Shown here: piece after piece, positions 31,826-41,962 of the stretch
Layout of the letters: each line of letters starts with the position of its first letter
Position numbering within the stretch: position 1 is the stretch's first letter
DNA from: Serratia nevei
Lineage (GTDB): Bacteria; Pseudomonadota; Gammaproteobacteria; Enterobacterales; Enterobacteriaceae
DNA length: 64,000 nt
Assembly (NCBI RefSeq): GCF_037948395.1
Contig: NZ_CP149940.1
Location: 1,798,001 to 1,862,000, forward strand
Reading direction: 5' to 3'
Made by a program: the position numbers and the translations under genes
The notes under the pieces: generated by a model
Told to the model about the DNA's origin: nothing
What the model saw: the letters and a program-made list of their open reading frames with translations, nothing else
Databases searched by the model: none

Positions 31826-32374
31826 ATGAAGATAAAACCTGACGATAATTGGCGTTGGTATTTTGATGCCGAACACGATCGGCTAATGCTGGATTTAGCT
31901 AATGGTATGATCTTTCGTTCACGTTTCCCGGCCAAAATGTTAACGCCGGACGCCTTCGATGAATGCGCTTTTTGCGTGGACGACGCTGCCCTTTATTTCA
32001 CCTATGAAGAACAGTGCAAACAGGTCAAACTCAGCCATGAGCAGCGCGCCGAGCTGGTGTTGAATGCGCTGGTCGCCTACCGTTTCCTGAAACCGCTGAT
32101 GCCGAAGAGCTGGCATTTCTCGCAGCAGCATTACCCGTTGCAGCCGAAAAACGGCGAGCTGGCGGCGGTGAAAGTGATGGAAAGCGGCGCGGAAGCGCGC
32201 CTGCTGGTGGTAGAGGCCGGGGATAACGCCAGCCTGTGCCTGCTGGCGCAAAATCAGCTGACGGTCGCTGGCCGCACCATGGTATTGGGCGATGCCATCA
32301 AGGTGATGCACGATCGGTTGAAACCCTGCGCGCAGGATGAAAGCGCCGCCCCGGCTTACGACAGGGCGGTATAA
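31826..32374 (+). CDS. zapC: Cell division protein ZapC
   Basis: 182-residue cytoplasmic protein that binds FtsZ and stabilises its lateral bundling at the Z-ring. [27 protein letters not shown] is the typical enterobacterial ZapC N-terminus, and [16 protein letters not shown] with [15 protein letters not shown] marks the second beta-domain. ATG 31826 is chosen by the E. coli start and the GAAGGATACGAA leader; an in-frame start at 31790 would add 12 residues. It sits between pyrD and the convergent ycbX, as in E. coli (ycbW). Confidence 0.94.
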   Translation: MKIKPDDNWRWYFDAEHDRLMLDLANGMIFRSRFPAKMLTPDAFDECAFCVDDAALYFTYEEQCKQVKLSHEQRAELVLNALVAYRFLKPLMPKSWHFSQQHYPLQPKNGELAAVKVMESGAEARLLVVEAGDNASLCLLAQNQLTVAGRTMVLGDAIKVMHDRLKPCAQDESAAPAYDRAV

Positions 32375-32380
32375 GGCGGA

Positions 32381-33484
32381 TTACGCCAGGGTCAAATCAC
32401 TTTTCGGGATGCAGCTGCAGCACAGGATGGTGCCGTTGTCGCCCAGCGCGCTTTTCTTCAGGGGCGCGACTTCACCGCTCAGCAACGTAATGCGGCAACT
32501 GCCGCAAATCCCGGCACGGCAGGAGTAAGGTACGCGGATGCCTTGCTGTTCCAGCTGCTCGAGCAAGATCTGCTGGTTATTGCCGGTAAACACCTTTCCT
32601 TCGTATTCGATAGTGACGCTGTGCTCGCTGTCTTGCGGCGCTTGCACGCTCTCCACCACTTTCCCGGCGCCATAAGGGCGCGGCGGCTTGGTCGACAGAA
32701 CTTCCACCGTATCGCCCACGCGAATGATGCCGCTGTTACGCGCGATCATATTCTGGCCAAAATCGATGTCGCCGTTGTCGGCGGAACGGAATTTTTGCAG
32801 CGTGCTCAGCGGTTCGCCGCTCGGGTGCTTGCGGCCGCGCTCGGTGCTGACGGTGGTGAGCACGCAGCGGCTGCAGGGTTTCACCAGATCGAACATGACG
32901 TCGCCGACGCGGATCACCTGCCAGCCGTCCTCGGCCCAGGCGGTTGCGCCGCTCACCACCAGATTGGGGCGGAACTGCTCCAGCTTGATGCTGCCGGGGC
33001 AACGCTGCTGCAGATCGTTGAACGAAGCCTGGTTAATCAGCAGATAAGGATAGCCGTCGGCAAACGTCAGCGGGATTTCGGGGTGCTTTTTCACTCGGCG
33101 GGTCAACTCCGGCCCCAGCCAGCGCAGCTGCACGTCACGCTGGAAATAGCCGCTCAGCCAGCGGTTGATCTCATCCGGCGCGATCAGCGCGGTGAAATGG
33201 TTGCCCCATACCTCGGTCGGCTGCGGCGCGGCGGCGAAGTCGCTGAAGCGAATGGCGGCGCTTTCGCCGTCCGGCGCGGTCAGGAATAGCCCGTCCGGCA
33301 GCAGCGCCGGCGTGAACAGCACCATCTGCGGGTATTGGCGCGCGGTAATAAAGGTGCCATCCGGCTCGGTGATCATAAAGTTGCGGTCGAAGGCCAGACC
33401 GCTGCTGCCGACCTGGGCGTAAGAAAGCTGCAGACCGCGCAGTGATTTAACCGGATGGACGTAGAGTCTGGAAAGCGTGATCAC
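32381..33484 (-). CDS. ycbX: YcbX, MOSC-domain protein with C-terminal 2Fe-2S ferredoxin domain
   Basis: 367 residues. The N-terminal MOSC_N beta-barrel begins [18 protein letters not shown]. The MOSC domain contains the molybdenum-ligand region [16 protein letters not shown] (about residue 207), with the Cys expected to bind the molybdenum cofactor. The C-terminal ferredoxin domain (about 285-367) has [14 protein letters not shown] plus a later Cys, the plant-type 2Fe-2S pattern. In E. coli, YcbX reduces N-hydroxylated base analogues such as 6-hydroxylaminopurine together with CysJ. Converges with zapC, 6 bases between stops. Confidence 0.95.
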   Translation of the reverse strand: MITLSRLYVHPVKSLRGLQLSYAQVGSSGLAFDRNFMITEPDGTFITARQYPQMVLFTPALLPDGLFLTAPDGESAAIRFSDFAAAPQPTEVWGNHFTALIAPDEINRWLSGYFQRDVQLRWLGPELTRRVKKHPEIPLTFADGYPYLLINQASFNDLQQRCPGSIKLEQFRPNLVVSGATAWAEDGWQVIRVGDVMFDLVKPCSRCVLTTVSTERGRKHPSGEPLSTLQKFRSADNGDIDFGQNMIARNSGIIRVGDTVEVLSTKPPRPYGAGKVVESVQAPQDSEHSVTIEYEGKVFTGNNQQILLEQLEQQGIRVPYSCRAGICGSCRITLLSGEVAPLKKSALGDNGTILCCSCIPKSDLTLA

Positions 33485-33587
33485 CCTTATCTCCGTGCGA
33501 TGATTAAATAGAAGGGAGCAACTTTATGACAAGCGGTGCGGATTAGCTATAATGCGCAACAATTTTCTTTTTGGTGATAAGCACGAT

Positions 33588-35714
33588 ATGAACTCTCTGT
33601 TTGCCAGCACGGCGCGTGGATTGGAAGAACTGTTAAAAAGCGAGCTGGAAGCGCTTGGCGCTCACGACTGCAAAGTGGTGCAGGGTGGGGTACATTTTCA
33701 GGGTGACGATCGTCTTCTGTACCAAAGCCTGCTGTGGAGCCGCCTGGCTTCGCGCATTCTGTTGCCGCTGAACGAATTCCGCGTGCACAGCGATCTGGAT
33801 CTGTACCTCGGGGTGCAGGCGATCGACTGGCCGAGCATTTTTGGCGTGGATAAAACCTTTGCCGTGCATTTCAGCGGCGTGAACGAAGAGATCCGCAATA
33901 GCCAGTACGGCGCGCTGAAGGTGAAAGACGCCATCGTCGACAGCTTTACCCGCAAACTTGACCAACGCCCGACGGTCGCCAAGCAGCAGCCGGATATTCG
34001 CGTTAACGTCTTCCTGCAGCGCGATATGGCCAGCGTGGCGCTCGATCTGAGCGGTGAAGGCCTGCATCAGCGCGGTTACCGCGATCTCACCGGCCAGGCG
34101 CCGCTGAAGGAAAACCTGGCGGCCGCCATCGTGCTGCGTTCCGGCTGGCAGCCGGGCACGCCGATGCTCGATCCGATGTGCGGCTCCGGCACGCTCTTGA
34201 TCGAAGCGGCAATGATCGCTGCCGATCGCGCGCCGGGCCTGCACCGCCAACACTGGGGCTTCAGCGCCTGGAACGGCCACAACGCCGAACTGTGGCGTGA
34301 AGTCACCACCGAAGCGCAGGTGCGCGCACGCCGCGGCCTGCAGGAAACCGCCTCTCGCTTCTTCGGCTCCGATATCGATCGTCGGGTGATTGAAATGGCG
34401 CGCGGCAACGCCCGCCGCGCCGGCGTCGCCGAGCTGATCACCTTCAACGTCGGCGACGTGGCGCGCTTGACCAATCCGCTGCCGGAAGGCCCGCACGGCA
34501 CCGTGATCAGCAACCCGCCGTACGGTGAGCGTCTGGAAAGCGAACCGGCGCTGATCGCGCTGCACAACATGCTGGGCCGCGTGATGAAAAGCGCCTTCGG
34601 CGGCTGGCAGCTTTCGCTGTTCAGCGCCTCGCCGGAGCTGTTGAGCTGCCTGCAGCTGCGCGCCGAGCGCCAGTTCAAGGCGAAAAACGGCCCGCTGGAG
34701 TGCGTGCAGAAAAACTATCAGCTGGCGGCGAACCCGGCCGGTGCCACTACCGGCGGCGTGCAGGTGGCGGAAGATTTCGCCAACCGTCTGCGCAAGAACT
34801 TGAAGAAGCTCGACAAGTGGGCGAAACAGCAGGGCATTGAATGCTACCGCCTGTACGATGCCGATCTGCCAGAATACAACGTCGCGGTGGACCGCTACGG
34901 CAGCAAGGTGGTGGTGCAGGAGTATGCGCCGCCGAAAACCGTCGATGCGCAAAAAGCGCGTCAGCGCCTGTTCGATGTGATCAACGCGACGCTGGCGGTG
35001 CTGGAATTGCCGTCGAATCAGCTGATCCTGAAAACCCGCGAGCGGCAGAAGGGTAAGAACCAGTACGAGAAACTGGCGCAGAAAGGCGAATTCCTGCTGG
35101 TGGAAGAGTATAACGCCAAGCTGTGGGTCAACCTGACCGACTATCTCGATACCGGCCTGTTCCTCGATCACCGCATCGCGCGCCGCATGCTGGGCGAGAT
35201 GAGCAACGGCAAGGACTTCCTCAACCTGTTCGCCTATACCGGCACCGCCAGCGTGCATGCCGGGCTGGGCGGCGCGCGCAGCACCACCACGGTGGACATG
35301 TCGCGTACCTATCTGGAATGGGCGGAGAAGAACCTGCGCGCCAACGGCCTGACCGGCCGTCAGCATCGGTTGATCCAGGCCGACTGCCTGTCGTGGCTGA
35401 GCAACGCCAACGAACAGTTCGACGTGATCTTCATCGATCCGCCGACGTTCTCCAACTCCAAGCGGATGGAGAACACTTTTGACGTGCAGCGCGATCATCT
35501 GGCGCTGATGAAAGATTTGAAACGGTTGCTGCGCCGTAACGGAACCATCATGTTCTCGAACAACAAGCGCGGTTTCCAAATGGATATGGCAGGGCTGAGC
35601 GCGTTGGGCCTGGAGGCGAAAGAGATCACCGCCAAGACGCTGTCGCAGGACTTTGCCCGTAACCGTCAGATCCACAACTGCTGGCTGGTGACTCACGCCG
35701 GCGAAGGAAAATAA
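33588..35714 (+). CDS. rlmL: Bifunctional 23S rRNA methyltransferase RlmKL
   Basis: 708-residue fusion. The N-terminal THUMP domain (about 40-160) is followed by the RlmL methyltransferase (m2G2445), with [15 protein letters not shown] and the catalytic [11 protein letters not shown], and the C-terminal RlmK methyltransferase (m7G2069), with [19 protein letters not shown] and [14 protein letters not shown] 33588 gives [16 protein letters not shown], the conserved start. It lies five bases before uup and is probably cotranscribed with it. A single-ORF fusion is the normal gammaproteobacterial state. Confidence 0.97.
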   Translation: MNSLFASTARGLEELLKSELEALGAHDCKVVQGGVHFQGDDRLLYQSLLWSRLASRILLPLNEFRVHSDLDLYLGVQAIDWPSIFGVDKTFAVHFSGVNEEIRNSQYGALKVKDAIVDSFTRKLDQRPTVAKQQPDIRVNVFLQRDMASVALDLSGEGLHQRGYRDLTGQAPLKENLAAAIVLRSGWQPGTPMLDPMCGSGTLLIEAAMIAADRAPGLHRQHWGFSAWNGHNAELWREVTTEAQVRARRGLQETASRFFGSDIDRRVIEMARGNARRAGVAELITFNVGDVARLTNPLPEGPHGTVISNPPYGERLESEPALIALHNMLGRVMKSAFGGWQLSLFSASPELLSCLQLRAERQFKAKNGPLECVQKNYQLAANPAGATTGGVQVAEDFANRLRKNLKKLDKWAKQQGIECYRLYDADLPEYNVAVDRYGSKVVVQEYAPPKTVDAQKARQRLFDVINATLAVLELPSNQLILKTRERQKGKNQYEKLAQKGEFLLVEEYNAKLWVNLTDYLDTGLFLDHRIARRMLGEMSNGKDFLNLFAYTGTASVHAGLGGARSTTTVDMSRTYLEWAEKNLRANGLTGRQHRLIQADCLSWLSNANEQFDVIFIDPPTFSNSKRMENTFDVQRDHLALMKDLKRLLRRNGTIMFSNNKRGFQMDMAGLSALGLEAKEITAKTLSQDFARNRQIHNCWLVTHAGEGK

Positions 35715-35719
35715 TTACT

Positions 35720-37624
35720 ATGTCGTTAATCAGCATGTCCGGCGCCTGGCTTTCTTTCAGCGATGCGCCGCTTTTAGACAACACCGAAATTCATATCGAA
35801 GACAACGAGCGCGTGTGTCTGGTCGGGCGCAACGGCGCCGGTAAGTCCACGCTGCTGAAGATCCTCGGCAAAGAGATCCCGCTGGACGACGGCCGGGTGA
35901 TCTACGAACAGGATCTGATCGTGGCGCGCCTGCAACAGGATCCGCCGCGCAATATCGGCGGCAGCGTGTTCGACTTCGTGGCCGAAGGCGTCGCGGAGCA
36001 GGCGGAACACCTGAAGGCGTACCATGCGATTTCCCACCTGGTCGAGAGCGATCCGAGCGAGAAAAACCTGGCGCGCATGGCGCAAATCATGGAGATCCTC
36101 GATCATCAGGGGCTCTGGCAGCTCGACAGCCGCATCAGCGAAGTGCTGCTGCAGCTGGGGCTGAACGGCGACGCCGAGCTTTCCTCGCTGTCCGGCGGCT
36201 GGCTGCGCAAAGCGGCGCTGGGCCGCGCGCTGGTGAGCTCGCCGCGCGTGCTGCTGCTCGACGAACCGACCAACCACCTGGATATCGAAACCATCGACTG
36301 GCTGGAAGGCTTCCTGAAAGAGTTTGACGGCAGCATCGTCTTCATCTCGCACGATCGTTCGTTTATCCGCAACATGGCGACGCGCATCGTCGATCTGGAT
36401 CGCGGCAAGCTGGTTTCCTGGCCGGGCAACTACGATCTGTATCTGCAGAGCAAAGAAGAAGCGCTGCGGGTGGAAGAGCTGCAAAACGCCGAGTTCGATC
36501 GCAAGCTGGCGCAGGAAGAGGTCTGGATCCGTCAGGGCATCAAAGCGCGCCGTACCCGTAACGAGGGGCGCGTGCGCGCGCTGAAGGCGCTGCGCGTCGA
36601 GCGTTCAGAGCGCCGTGAAGTGATGGGCACCGCCAAGATGCAGGTGGAAGAGGCGACCCGCTCCGGCAAAATCGTATTCGAGCTGGAAGACGTCAACTAT
36701 CAGGTCGGCGAAAAAGTGCTGGTGCGCGGTTTCTCCGCTCAGGTACAGCGCGGCGACAAGATTGCGCTGGTGGGGCCGAACGGCTGTGGCAAAACTACGC
36801 TGCTGAAACTGATGCTCGGTCAGCTGAAAGCCGACAGCGGCCGCGTGCACTGCGGCACCAAGCTGGAAGTGGCTTACTTCGACCAGCACCGCGCGGATCT
36901 CGATCCGGAGCGCACGGTGATGGACAACCTGGCGGAAGGCAAGCAGGAAGTGATGGTCAACGGCCGTCCTCGTCACGTCTTGGGCTACCTGCAGGACTTC
37001 CTGTTCCACCCGAAACGCGCGATGACGCCGGTGAAGGCACTTTCGGGCGGTGAGCGTAACCGCCTGCTGTTGGCTAAGCTGTTTCTGAAACCGAGCAATC
37101 TGCTGATCCTCGATGAACCAACCAACGATCTCGACGTCGAAACGCTGGAGCTGCTGGAAGAGCTGATCGACGGCTATCAGGGCACCGTGCTGCTGGTCAG
37201 CCACGATCGCCAGTTCGTCGACAACTCGGTGACCGAGTGCTGGATCTTTGAAGGTAACGGCGTGATCAACGCCTTCGTCGGCGGCTATTACGATGCGCAT
37301 CATCAGCGCGCCACGGCGAAACCGATTCGTCAGGCGGCGCCGAGCGCGAGCAAACCGGCGGCGGAGAAAAAGGCCGAACAGCCGAAGAAAGCGGCGGCCA
37401 AGCTGAGTTACAACCTGCTGCGCGAACTGGAACAGCTGCCGCAGCGGCTCGAACAGCTGGAGGCGGAAATCGAAGCGCTGCAGGCGCAGATGAGCGATGC
37501 CGACTTCTTCACGCGGCCGCACAGCGAAACGCAAGAAGTGCTGACGGCGCTGGCTAACGCAGAGCAGGCGCTCGAGCAGGCCTTCGCCCGTTGGGAAGAG
37601 CTGGAAGCGATGAAAAACGGCTGA
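35720..37624 (+). CDS. uup: ABC-F ATPase Uup
   Basis: 634-residue cytoplasmic ABC-F protein with two ATP-binding cassettes: Walker A GRNGAGKST (about 36-44) and GPNGCGKTT (about 351-359), signatures LSGGWLRKA and LSGGERNRL, and Walker B LLLDEPTNHLD and LILDEPTNDLD. The linker between domains and the C-terminal coiled-coil (about 555-634, rich in E, Q, L), which binds DNA in E. coli, are present. E. coli Uup affects ribosome function and transposon precise excision. It follows rlmL by five bases. Confidence 0.97.
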   Translation: MSLISMSGAWLSFSDAPLLDNTEIHIEDNERVCLVGRNGAGKSTLLKILGKEIPLDDGRVIYEQDLIVARLQQDPPRNIGGSVFDFVAEGVAEQAEHLKAYHAISHLVESDPSEKNLARMAQIMEILDHQGLWQLDSRISEVLLQLGLNGDAELSSLSGGWLRKAALGRALVSSPRVLLLDEPTNHLDIETIDWLEGFLKEFDGSIVFISHDRSFIRNMATRIVDLDRGKLVSWPGNYDLYLQSKEEALRVEELQNAEFDRKLAQEEVWIRQGIKARRTRNEGRVRALKALRVERSERREVMGTAKMQVEEATRSGKIVFELEDVNYQVGEKVLVRGFSAQVQRGDKIALVGPNGCGKTTLLKLMLGQLKADSGRVHCGTKLEVAYFDQHRADLDPERTVMDNLAEGKQEVMVNGRPRHVLGYLQDFLFHPKRAMTPVKALSGGERNRLLLAKLFLKPSNLLILDEPTNDLDVETLELLEELIDGYQGTVLLVSHDRQFVDNSVTECWIFEGNGVINAFVGGYYDAHHQRATAKPIRQAAPSASKPAAEKKAEQPKKAAAKLSYNLLRELEQLPQRLEQLEAEIEALQAQMSDADFFTRPHSETQEVLTALANAEQALEQAFARWEELEAMKNG

Positions 37625-37630
37625 CCGTTG

Positions 37631-37664
37631 CGATACCGCCCGCGCGCTGCTGCGGGCGGTATCG
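37631..37664 (+). repeat. Perfect 13-base inverted repeat between uup and pqiA
   Basis: CGATACCGCCCGC (37631-37643) and GCGGGCGGTATCG (37652-37664) enclose an 8-base loop six bases after the uup stop. No T-run follows. It would form a very stable RNA hairpin that could protect the uup 3' end or limit readthrough into pqiABC. Confidence 0.75.
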
Positions 37665-37697
37665 ACGTGCCGGTGAGCAACGTTATTGAGGAGGAAT

Positions 37698-39014
37698 ATG
37701 GTGTGTTCCCACAACAATCATCAGCAGCATAGTCATTCCGTACCTTCGGCGGAGCACCAGGATAACCTGATGCTGTGCCCGCAGTGCGACATGCTGGTGG
37801 CGCTACCGCCGCTGGCCTATGGCAGCAAAGCGGTATGCCCGCGCTGCAAAACCACGCTCAGCGTCCGCTGGGACGAACCGCGCAAGCGGCCGATCGGTTA
37901 CGCGCTCAGTGCCTTGTTCATGCTGGTGCTGGCCAACATTTTCCCGTTTATCAACATGCGCGTCGCCGGCCTCGGCAACGAAATCCGGCTGATTCAAATT
38001 CCGGAGGTCATGGTGGCGGAAGATTACGCCAGTATGGCCACCTTGTTTATGGTGTTCGTGCAGCTGATCCCGGCGTTTTGCATGGTGGCGATCGTTCTGC
38101 TGTGCGCCAAAGTGCGCTTGCCGCTGGGGCTCAAAGAGTGGATGGCCCGGGTGCTGTTCCAGTTCAAAACCTGGTGCATGGTGGAAATTTTCCTCGCCGG
38201 GGTGCTGGTCAGCTTCGTCAAGCTGATGGCCTACGGCGATATCGGCATCGGCAGCAGCTTCGTGCCTTATTGCCTGTTCTGCCTGCTGCAGGTGCGCGCC
38301 TTCCAGTGCGTGGATCGGCGCTGGCTGTGGCAGGACATCGAACCGGCACCGCGTCTCGATCGTCCGCTGACGGTGGGGCGCACCGGCATGCGCCAGGGCG
38401 TGCGCTCCTGCGCCTGCTGCACGGCGATCCTGCCGGCCAATCAGGTGAGCTGCCCGCGCTGCCACACCAAGGGCTACGTGCGCCGCCGCCACAGCCTGCA
38501 GTGGACGTTGGCGCTGCTGGTGACCTCCATCATGCTGTATATCCCGGCCAACCTGATGCCGATCATGGTGACCGAGGCGCTGGGCAACAAGATGAACTCC
38601 ACCATCATGGCGGGGGTGATCCTGCTGTGGGGGGACGGCTCTTATCCGGTGGCGATGGTGATTTTCATCGCCAGTATCATGGTGCCGTCGCTGAAAATGC
38701 TGGCGATCGGCTGGCTGTGCTGGGATGCCAACGGCAGGAAGAAGCCGCGTGCCGACAGCGAACGCATGCACCTGATTTATGAAGTGGTCGAGTTCGTTGG
38801 CCGCTGGTCAATGATCGACGTATTTGTGATCGCCGTATTGTCGGCGCTGGTGCGAATGGGGCAGTTGATGAGCATTTATCCTGCGACGGGCGCCGTGCTG
38901 TTCGCGCTGGTGGTGATCCTCACCATGTTCGCCGCCATGACATTTGATCCCCGGCTGACCTGGGATCGCGCAAGTGAAACAATCAACAAGGAGCCGCAAG
39001 GTGACGGAAAATAA
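37698..39014 (+). CDS. pqiA: PqiA, inner-membrane component of the PqiABC lipid-transport system
   Basis: 438-residue membrane protein. Two tandem PqiA domains each begin with a zinc-type cysteine pair set (CPQCDMLV...CPRCKTT at about 28-50; CACCTAILPANQVSCPRCHT at about 237-256), followed by hydrophobic helices. It is paired with PqiB and PqiC, which span the envelope in a MCE-type conduit. The MVCSHNNHQQ start at 37698 has GAGGAGG upstream. The pqiB start overlaps its last codons. Confidence 0.95.
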   Translation: MVCSHNNHQQHSHSVPSAEHQDNLMLCPQCDMLVALPPLAYGSKAVCPRCKTTLSVRWDEPRKRPIGYALSALFMLVLANIFPFINMRVAGLGNEIRLIQIPEVMVAEDYASMATLFMVFVQLIPAFCMVAIVLLCAKVRLPLGLKEWMARVLFQFKTWCMVEIFLAGVLVSFVKLMAYGDIGIGSSFVPYCLFCLLQVRAFQCVDRRWLWQDIEPAPRLDRPLTVGRTGMRQGVRSCACCTAILPANQVSCPRCHTKGYVRRRHSLQWTLALLVTSIMLYIPANLMPIMVTEALGNKMNSTIMAGVILLWGDGSYPVAMVIFIASIMVPSLKMLAIGWLCWDANGRKKPRADSERMHLIYEVVEFVGRWSMIDVFVIAVLSALVRMGQLMSIYPATGAVLFALVVILTMFAAMTFDPRLTWDRASETINKEPQGDGK

Positions 39015-40647
39015 TCATAGCGTCGCAGACGTTGAGAAGATCAAACGCTGGTCGCCGGTGTGGATCATTCCCATCGTGACCGCGCTGATCGGCGCCTGGA
39101 TCCTGTTTTACCACTTCAGCCATCAGGGGCCGGTGGTGACGCTGGTCACCACGACGGCGGAAGGGCTGGAAGCGGGTAAAACCAAAATCAAAAGCCGCAG
39201 CGTGGACGTCGGCGTGGTGGAAACCGTCACGCTGAGCGATGATCTGAGCAAGGTGATGGTGCAAGCGCGTCTCAATTCCGGCATGGAGAAATTGCTGCGT
39301 CAGGACTCCGCCTTCTGGGTGGTGAAGCCGCAGATCGGCCGTGAAGGCGTCTCCGGGCTGGGCACGCTGCTGTCCGGCGCCTATATCGAACTGCAGCCGG
39401 GCAGCAAGGGCAAAGACGGCAAAGACAACTATCAGCTGCTCGACGCGCCGCCGCTGGCCTCCCCGGACGCCAAGGGGCTGCGCATCGTGCTGGACAGCGA
39501 GAAATCGGGCCAGCTCAACGCCGGCGACCCGGTGCTGTTCCGCGGCTATCGCGTCGGGTCGGTGGAAACCAGCTACTTCGATCCTAAAGAACGCGCCATG
39601 CGCTATCAGCTGTTCATCACCGCGCCTTACGACCAGCTGGTCACCACCAACGTACGCTTCTGGAAAGACAGCGGCGTGGCGTTCGACATGTCGGCGCAGG
39701 GCATGCGGGTGGAGATGGGATCGCTGACTACCCTGTTCAGCGGCGGCGTCAGCTTCGACGTGCCGGACGGCTGGGATCGCGGTGAACTGGCGAAAGAGAA
39801 GGCGGAGTACCAGCTGTTCGACAACCAGCGCAGCACGCAGGATTCGCTGTATACCGTGCATAAGGACTACCTGCTGTTCTTCTCCGATTCGGTACGCGGC
39901 CTGCAGCCGGGCGCCCCGGTAGAGTTCCGCGGCATCCGCCTGGGCACGGTGGCTCAGGTGCCATTCTATAAAGAGGGCATGGCGCAACGCCTGGATAACG
40001 ACTACCGCATTCCGGTGCTGATCCGCATCGAGCCGGATCGCTTCCAGAAACAGCTGGGCGGTAATTTCGATATCGAAGGGCATTTGAAGGACGCGGAATC
40101 GCGCGGTATGCGCGCCTCGATGAAGTCCGCCAACCTGCTGACCGGTTCGCTGTATATCGATCTCGACTTCTATCCGCAGGAGAAACCGTGGAAAGGGCCG
40201 CGCGAGCTGTTCGGTTATCCGCTGATGCCGACCACCAGCGGCGGGCTGGCGCAGATCCAGCAGAAACTGATGCAGACGCTGGACAAGATCAACGCGATGC
40301 CGATCAATCCGATGATCAACGAAGCGACCAAGACGCTGGCGGAAAGTCAGAAAACCATGAAGTCGACGCAGCAGACCATGAAGTCGTTGAACGACATCAT
40401 CGCCAGCAAAGAGATGCAGGCGCTGCCGCAGGACATGCAGAAAACGCTGCTGGAGCTGAACCGCAGCATGAAAGGGTTCCAGCCTGGTTCACCGGCTTAC
40501 AACAAGATGGTGGGCGATATGCAGCGCCTCGACCAGGTGTTGCGTGAGCTACAACCGGTGCTGCGCACCCTGAATGAGAAGAGCAACGCGCTGGTGTTTG
40601 AAGCCGCCGGCAGCACTGACCCTCAGCCGAAGAAGGCCACGAAATGA
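39001..40647 (+). CDS. pqiB: PqiB, MCE-domain intermembrane lipid-transport protein
   Basis: 548 residues. One N-terminal transmembrane helix (WIIPIVTALIGAWILFYHF, about 20-38) is followed by three MCE domains (around 47-140, 165-260 and 290-395) and a long C-terminal helical region (about 420-535, with SQKTMKSTQQTMKSLNDI), which in E. coli assembles into the needle-like coiled-coil channel. A GTG start at 39001 is chosen: it follows an AGGAG-containing leader and gives a length near E. coli's 546. It overlaps pqiA by 14 bases and pqiC by 4. Confidence 0.95.
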   Translation: MTENNHSVADVEKIKRWSPVWIIPIVTALIGAWILFYHFSHQGPVVTLVTTTAEGLEAGKTKIKSRSVDVGVVETVTLSDDLSKVMVQARLNSGMEKLLRQDSAFWVVKPQIGREGVSGLGTLLSGAYIELQPGSKGKDGKDNYQLLDAPPLASPDAKGLRIVLDSEKSGQLNAGDPVLFRGYRVGSVETSYFDPKERAMRYQLFITAPYDQLVTTNVRFWKDSGVAFDMSAQGMRVEMGSLTTLFSGGVSFDVPDGWDRGELAKEKAEYQLFDNQRSTQDSLYTVHKDYLLFFSDSVRGLQPGAPVEFRGIRLGTVAQVPFYKEGMAQRLDNDYRIPVLIRIEPDRFQKQLGGNFDIEGHLKDAESRGMRASMKSANLLTGSLYIDLDFYPQEKPWKGPRELFGYPLMPTTSGGLAQIQQKLMQTLDKINAMPINPMINEATKTLAESQKTMKSTQQTMKSLNDIIASKEMQALPQDMQKTLLELNRSMKGFQPGSPAYNKMVGDMQRLDQVLRELQPVLRTLNEKSNALVFEAAGSTDPQPKKATK

Positions 40648-41204
40648 TGAAATGGATCCCGGTAGCCCTGGCGCTGTTGCTCAGCGCCTGCAGCAGTTCG
40701 CCACAGAAGACCTACTATCAGTTGCCGGCGCTGGGGGCGCCGGCCGCTGCCAGCAGCAGCGGCGCTTCCACGCGCCAGCTGTGGCTGGAGCACGTGAGCG
40801 TGGCGGATTATCTGGCGCAGAACGGCGTGGTGTATCAAACCAACGACGTACAGTATGTGATAGCCCAGAACAACCTGTGGGCCAGCCCGCTCGACCAGCA
40901 GCTGCAGCAAACGCTGGTCACCAACCTGAGCAGCGCGCTGCCAGGCTGGGTGGTTTCTTCGCAACCGATGAGCAGCGATCAGGATGTGCTGAACGTGACC
41001 ATCAGCGGTTTCCATGGCCGCTTTGACGGCAAGGCGATCGTTCGCGGCGAGTGGGTGCTGAACCGCCAGGGGCGCTTGATCAAACGGCCTTTCAGCCTGG
41101 AGTTGAAACAGGGTGAGGACGGCTATGATGCCCTGGTGCGCACGCTGGCGCAGGGCTGGCAGCAGGAAGCCCAGGCTATCGCAGCACAGATGGGCGGCAT
41201 TTAG
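40644..41204 (+). CDS. pqiC: PqiC outer-membrane lipoprotein
   Basis: 186-residue ABC-type-transport auxiliary (DUF330) lipoprotein. The signal MMKWIPVALALLLSACSSS has lipobox LSAC, with the acylated Cys at residue 16, and no Asp at +2, so outer-membrane sorting is expected. It docks at the tip of PqiB to complete the conduit. The ATGA overlap with pqiB shows coupling. Formerly ymbA. The end of the pqiABC operon is marked by the terminator at 41229. Confidence 0.93.
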   Translation: MMKWIPVALALLLSACSSSPQKTYYQLPALGAPAAASSSGASTRQLWLEHVSVADYLAQNGVVYQTNDVQYVIAQNNLWASPLDQQLQQTLVTNLSSALPGWVVSSQPMSSDQDVLNVTISGFHGRFDGKAIVRGEWVLNRQGRLIKRPFSLELKQGEDGYDALVRTLAQGWQQEAQAIAAQMGGI

Positions 41205-41228
41205 TCATAATTTGGTCTAAAATCGTCT

Positions 41229-41282
41229 AATCCCTGTCAGCGTGAAAAGTATTTTTTTCTCCCTGGCAGGGATTTCTTTTTC
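41229..41282 (+). terminator. Terminator of pqiABC
   Basis: Twelve-base arms AATCCCTGTCAG (41229-41240) and CTGGCAGGGATT (41263-41274), with one G-U pair, are followed by a T-rich tract. The loop is unusually long (22 bases). Confidence 0.75.
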
Positions 41283-41474
41283 ATTTCAAAAAGTTAAACC
41301 CTTTCCCGGCAGATCAGCCACTTAGCACTTTCCTCGGGCGTAGCTCACAAATATGACATTGGCGTGAATTTTGCGCATTGATCTTCTCTTCTTTTAGCGC
41401 TATTGATAACTCGTGGCTGCGCAAAAAGCAGCCATTGTTTTCTTTCCACCAGACCAAAATGAGGGAAACGAGGC

Positions 41475-41645
41475 ATGAAGAGACAGAAACGCGATCGTCT
41501 GGAAAGGGCGCATTCGAGAGGGTATCAGGCAGGTATTTTAGGGCGTTCCAGGGAACATTGTCCCTACCAATCATCAGTGGACGCCCGGTCTCAATGGCTG
41601 GGAGGTTGGCGAGAAGCCATGGAAGACAGGGCTGTGACCGCTTAA
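41475..41645 (+). CDS. rmf: Ribosome modulation factor
   Basis: 56-residue basic protein (MKRQKRDRLERAHSRGYQAG, then ILGRSREHCPYQ and RSQWLGGWREAMEDR) that dimerises 70S ribosomes into inactive 100S particles in stationary phase. It is one residue longer than E. coli Rmf. The start follows ACGAGGC. The upstream region 41283-41474 is AT-rich and holds the promoter; in E. coli it is induced by ppGpp and CRP, but I assigned no site. Followed by a strong terminator. Confidence 0.97.
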   Translation: MKRQKRDRLERAHSRGYQAGILGRSREHCPYQSSVDARSQWLGGWREAMEDRAVTA

Positions 41646-41671
41646 GCGGCTCCCTGTCAAATAAAAGGAAT

Positions 41672-41699
41672 AACCTCCGCCCTTTGGCGGAGGTTTTTG
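41672..41699 (+). terminator. Terminator of rmf
   Basis: Arms AACCTCCGCC (41672-41681) and GGCGGAGGTT (41686-41695) with a CTTT loop and a following T-run. Confidence 0.9.
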
Positions 41700-41879
41700 T
41701 TTGTGGCCTCTGAGGTGGCATCACCCAGGGCGTTCTCAGCGGGGTTATTGCTTCGCGCTGGCCTGACGAGGAGCGAGAAAGCGTGATTCGTATAGACGAG
41801 GCACGCTTTAGGCGCTCTGGCGGTGGGTAAACAGGAGATTCTTGAAGGGAGGGCGGAGGCGGTGCAAGGCATTGAGGGA

Positions 41880-41915
41880 TAAAAGAAATGCCGCCACGAG
41901 AGACGTGACGGCATG
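41880..41915 (-). terminator. Terminator of fabA
   Basis: On the reverse strand ATGCCGTCAC (41914-41905) pairs with GTGGCGGCAT (41897-41888), one G-U pair included, followed by TTCTTTT. It lies about 50 bases beyond the fabA stop. Confidence 0.75.
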
Positions 41916-41962
41916 CGCGATCGTTGGAAAAGAAGGCGGTGGCCGTCTTCTCGTCAGCGTGA

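Larger units (their letters stand above)
41646..41962. other. rmf-fabA gap (317 bases)
   Basis: Contains the rmf terminator at the left end and the fabA terminator at the right end. The middle, about 41710-41880, has an open reading frame on the reverse strand but no ribosome-binding site or recognisable protein; I see no gene. Confidence 0.6.

Noticed and set aside
33633..35696. 687-codon open frame on the reverse strand across rlmL
   Set aside because: Antisense shadow of a GC-rich conserved gene; its translation has no recognisable domain, while the forward frame carries two intact methyltransferases.
41657..41914. 85-codon reverse-strand open frame between rmf and fabA
   Set aside because: It overlaps both terminators, has no ribosome-binding site and resembles no known protein.
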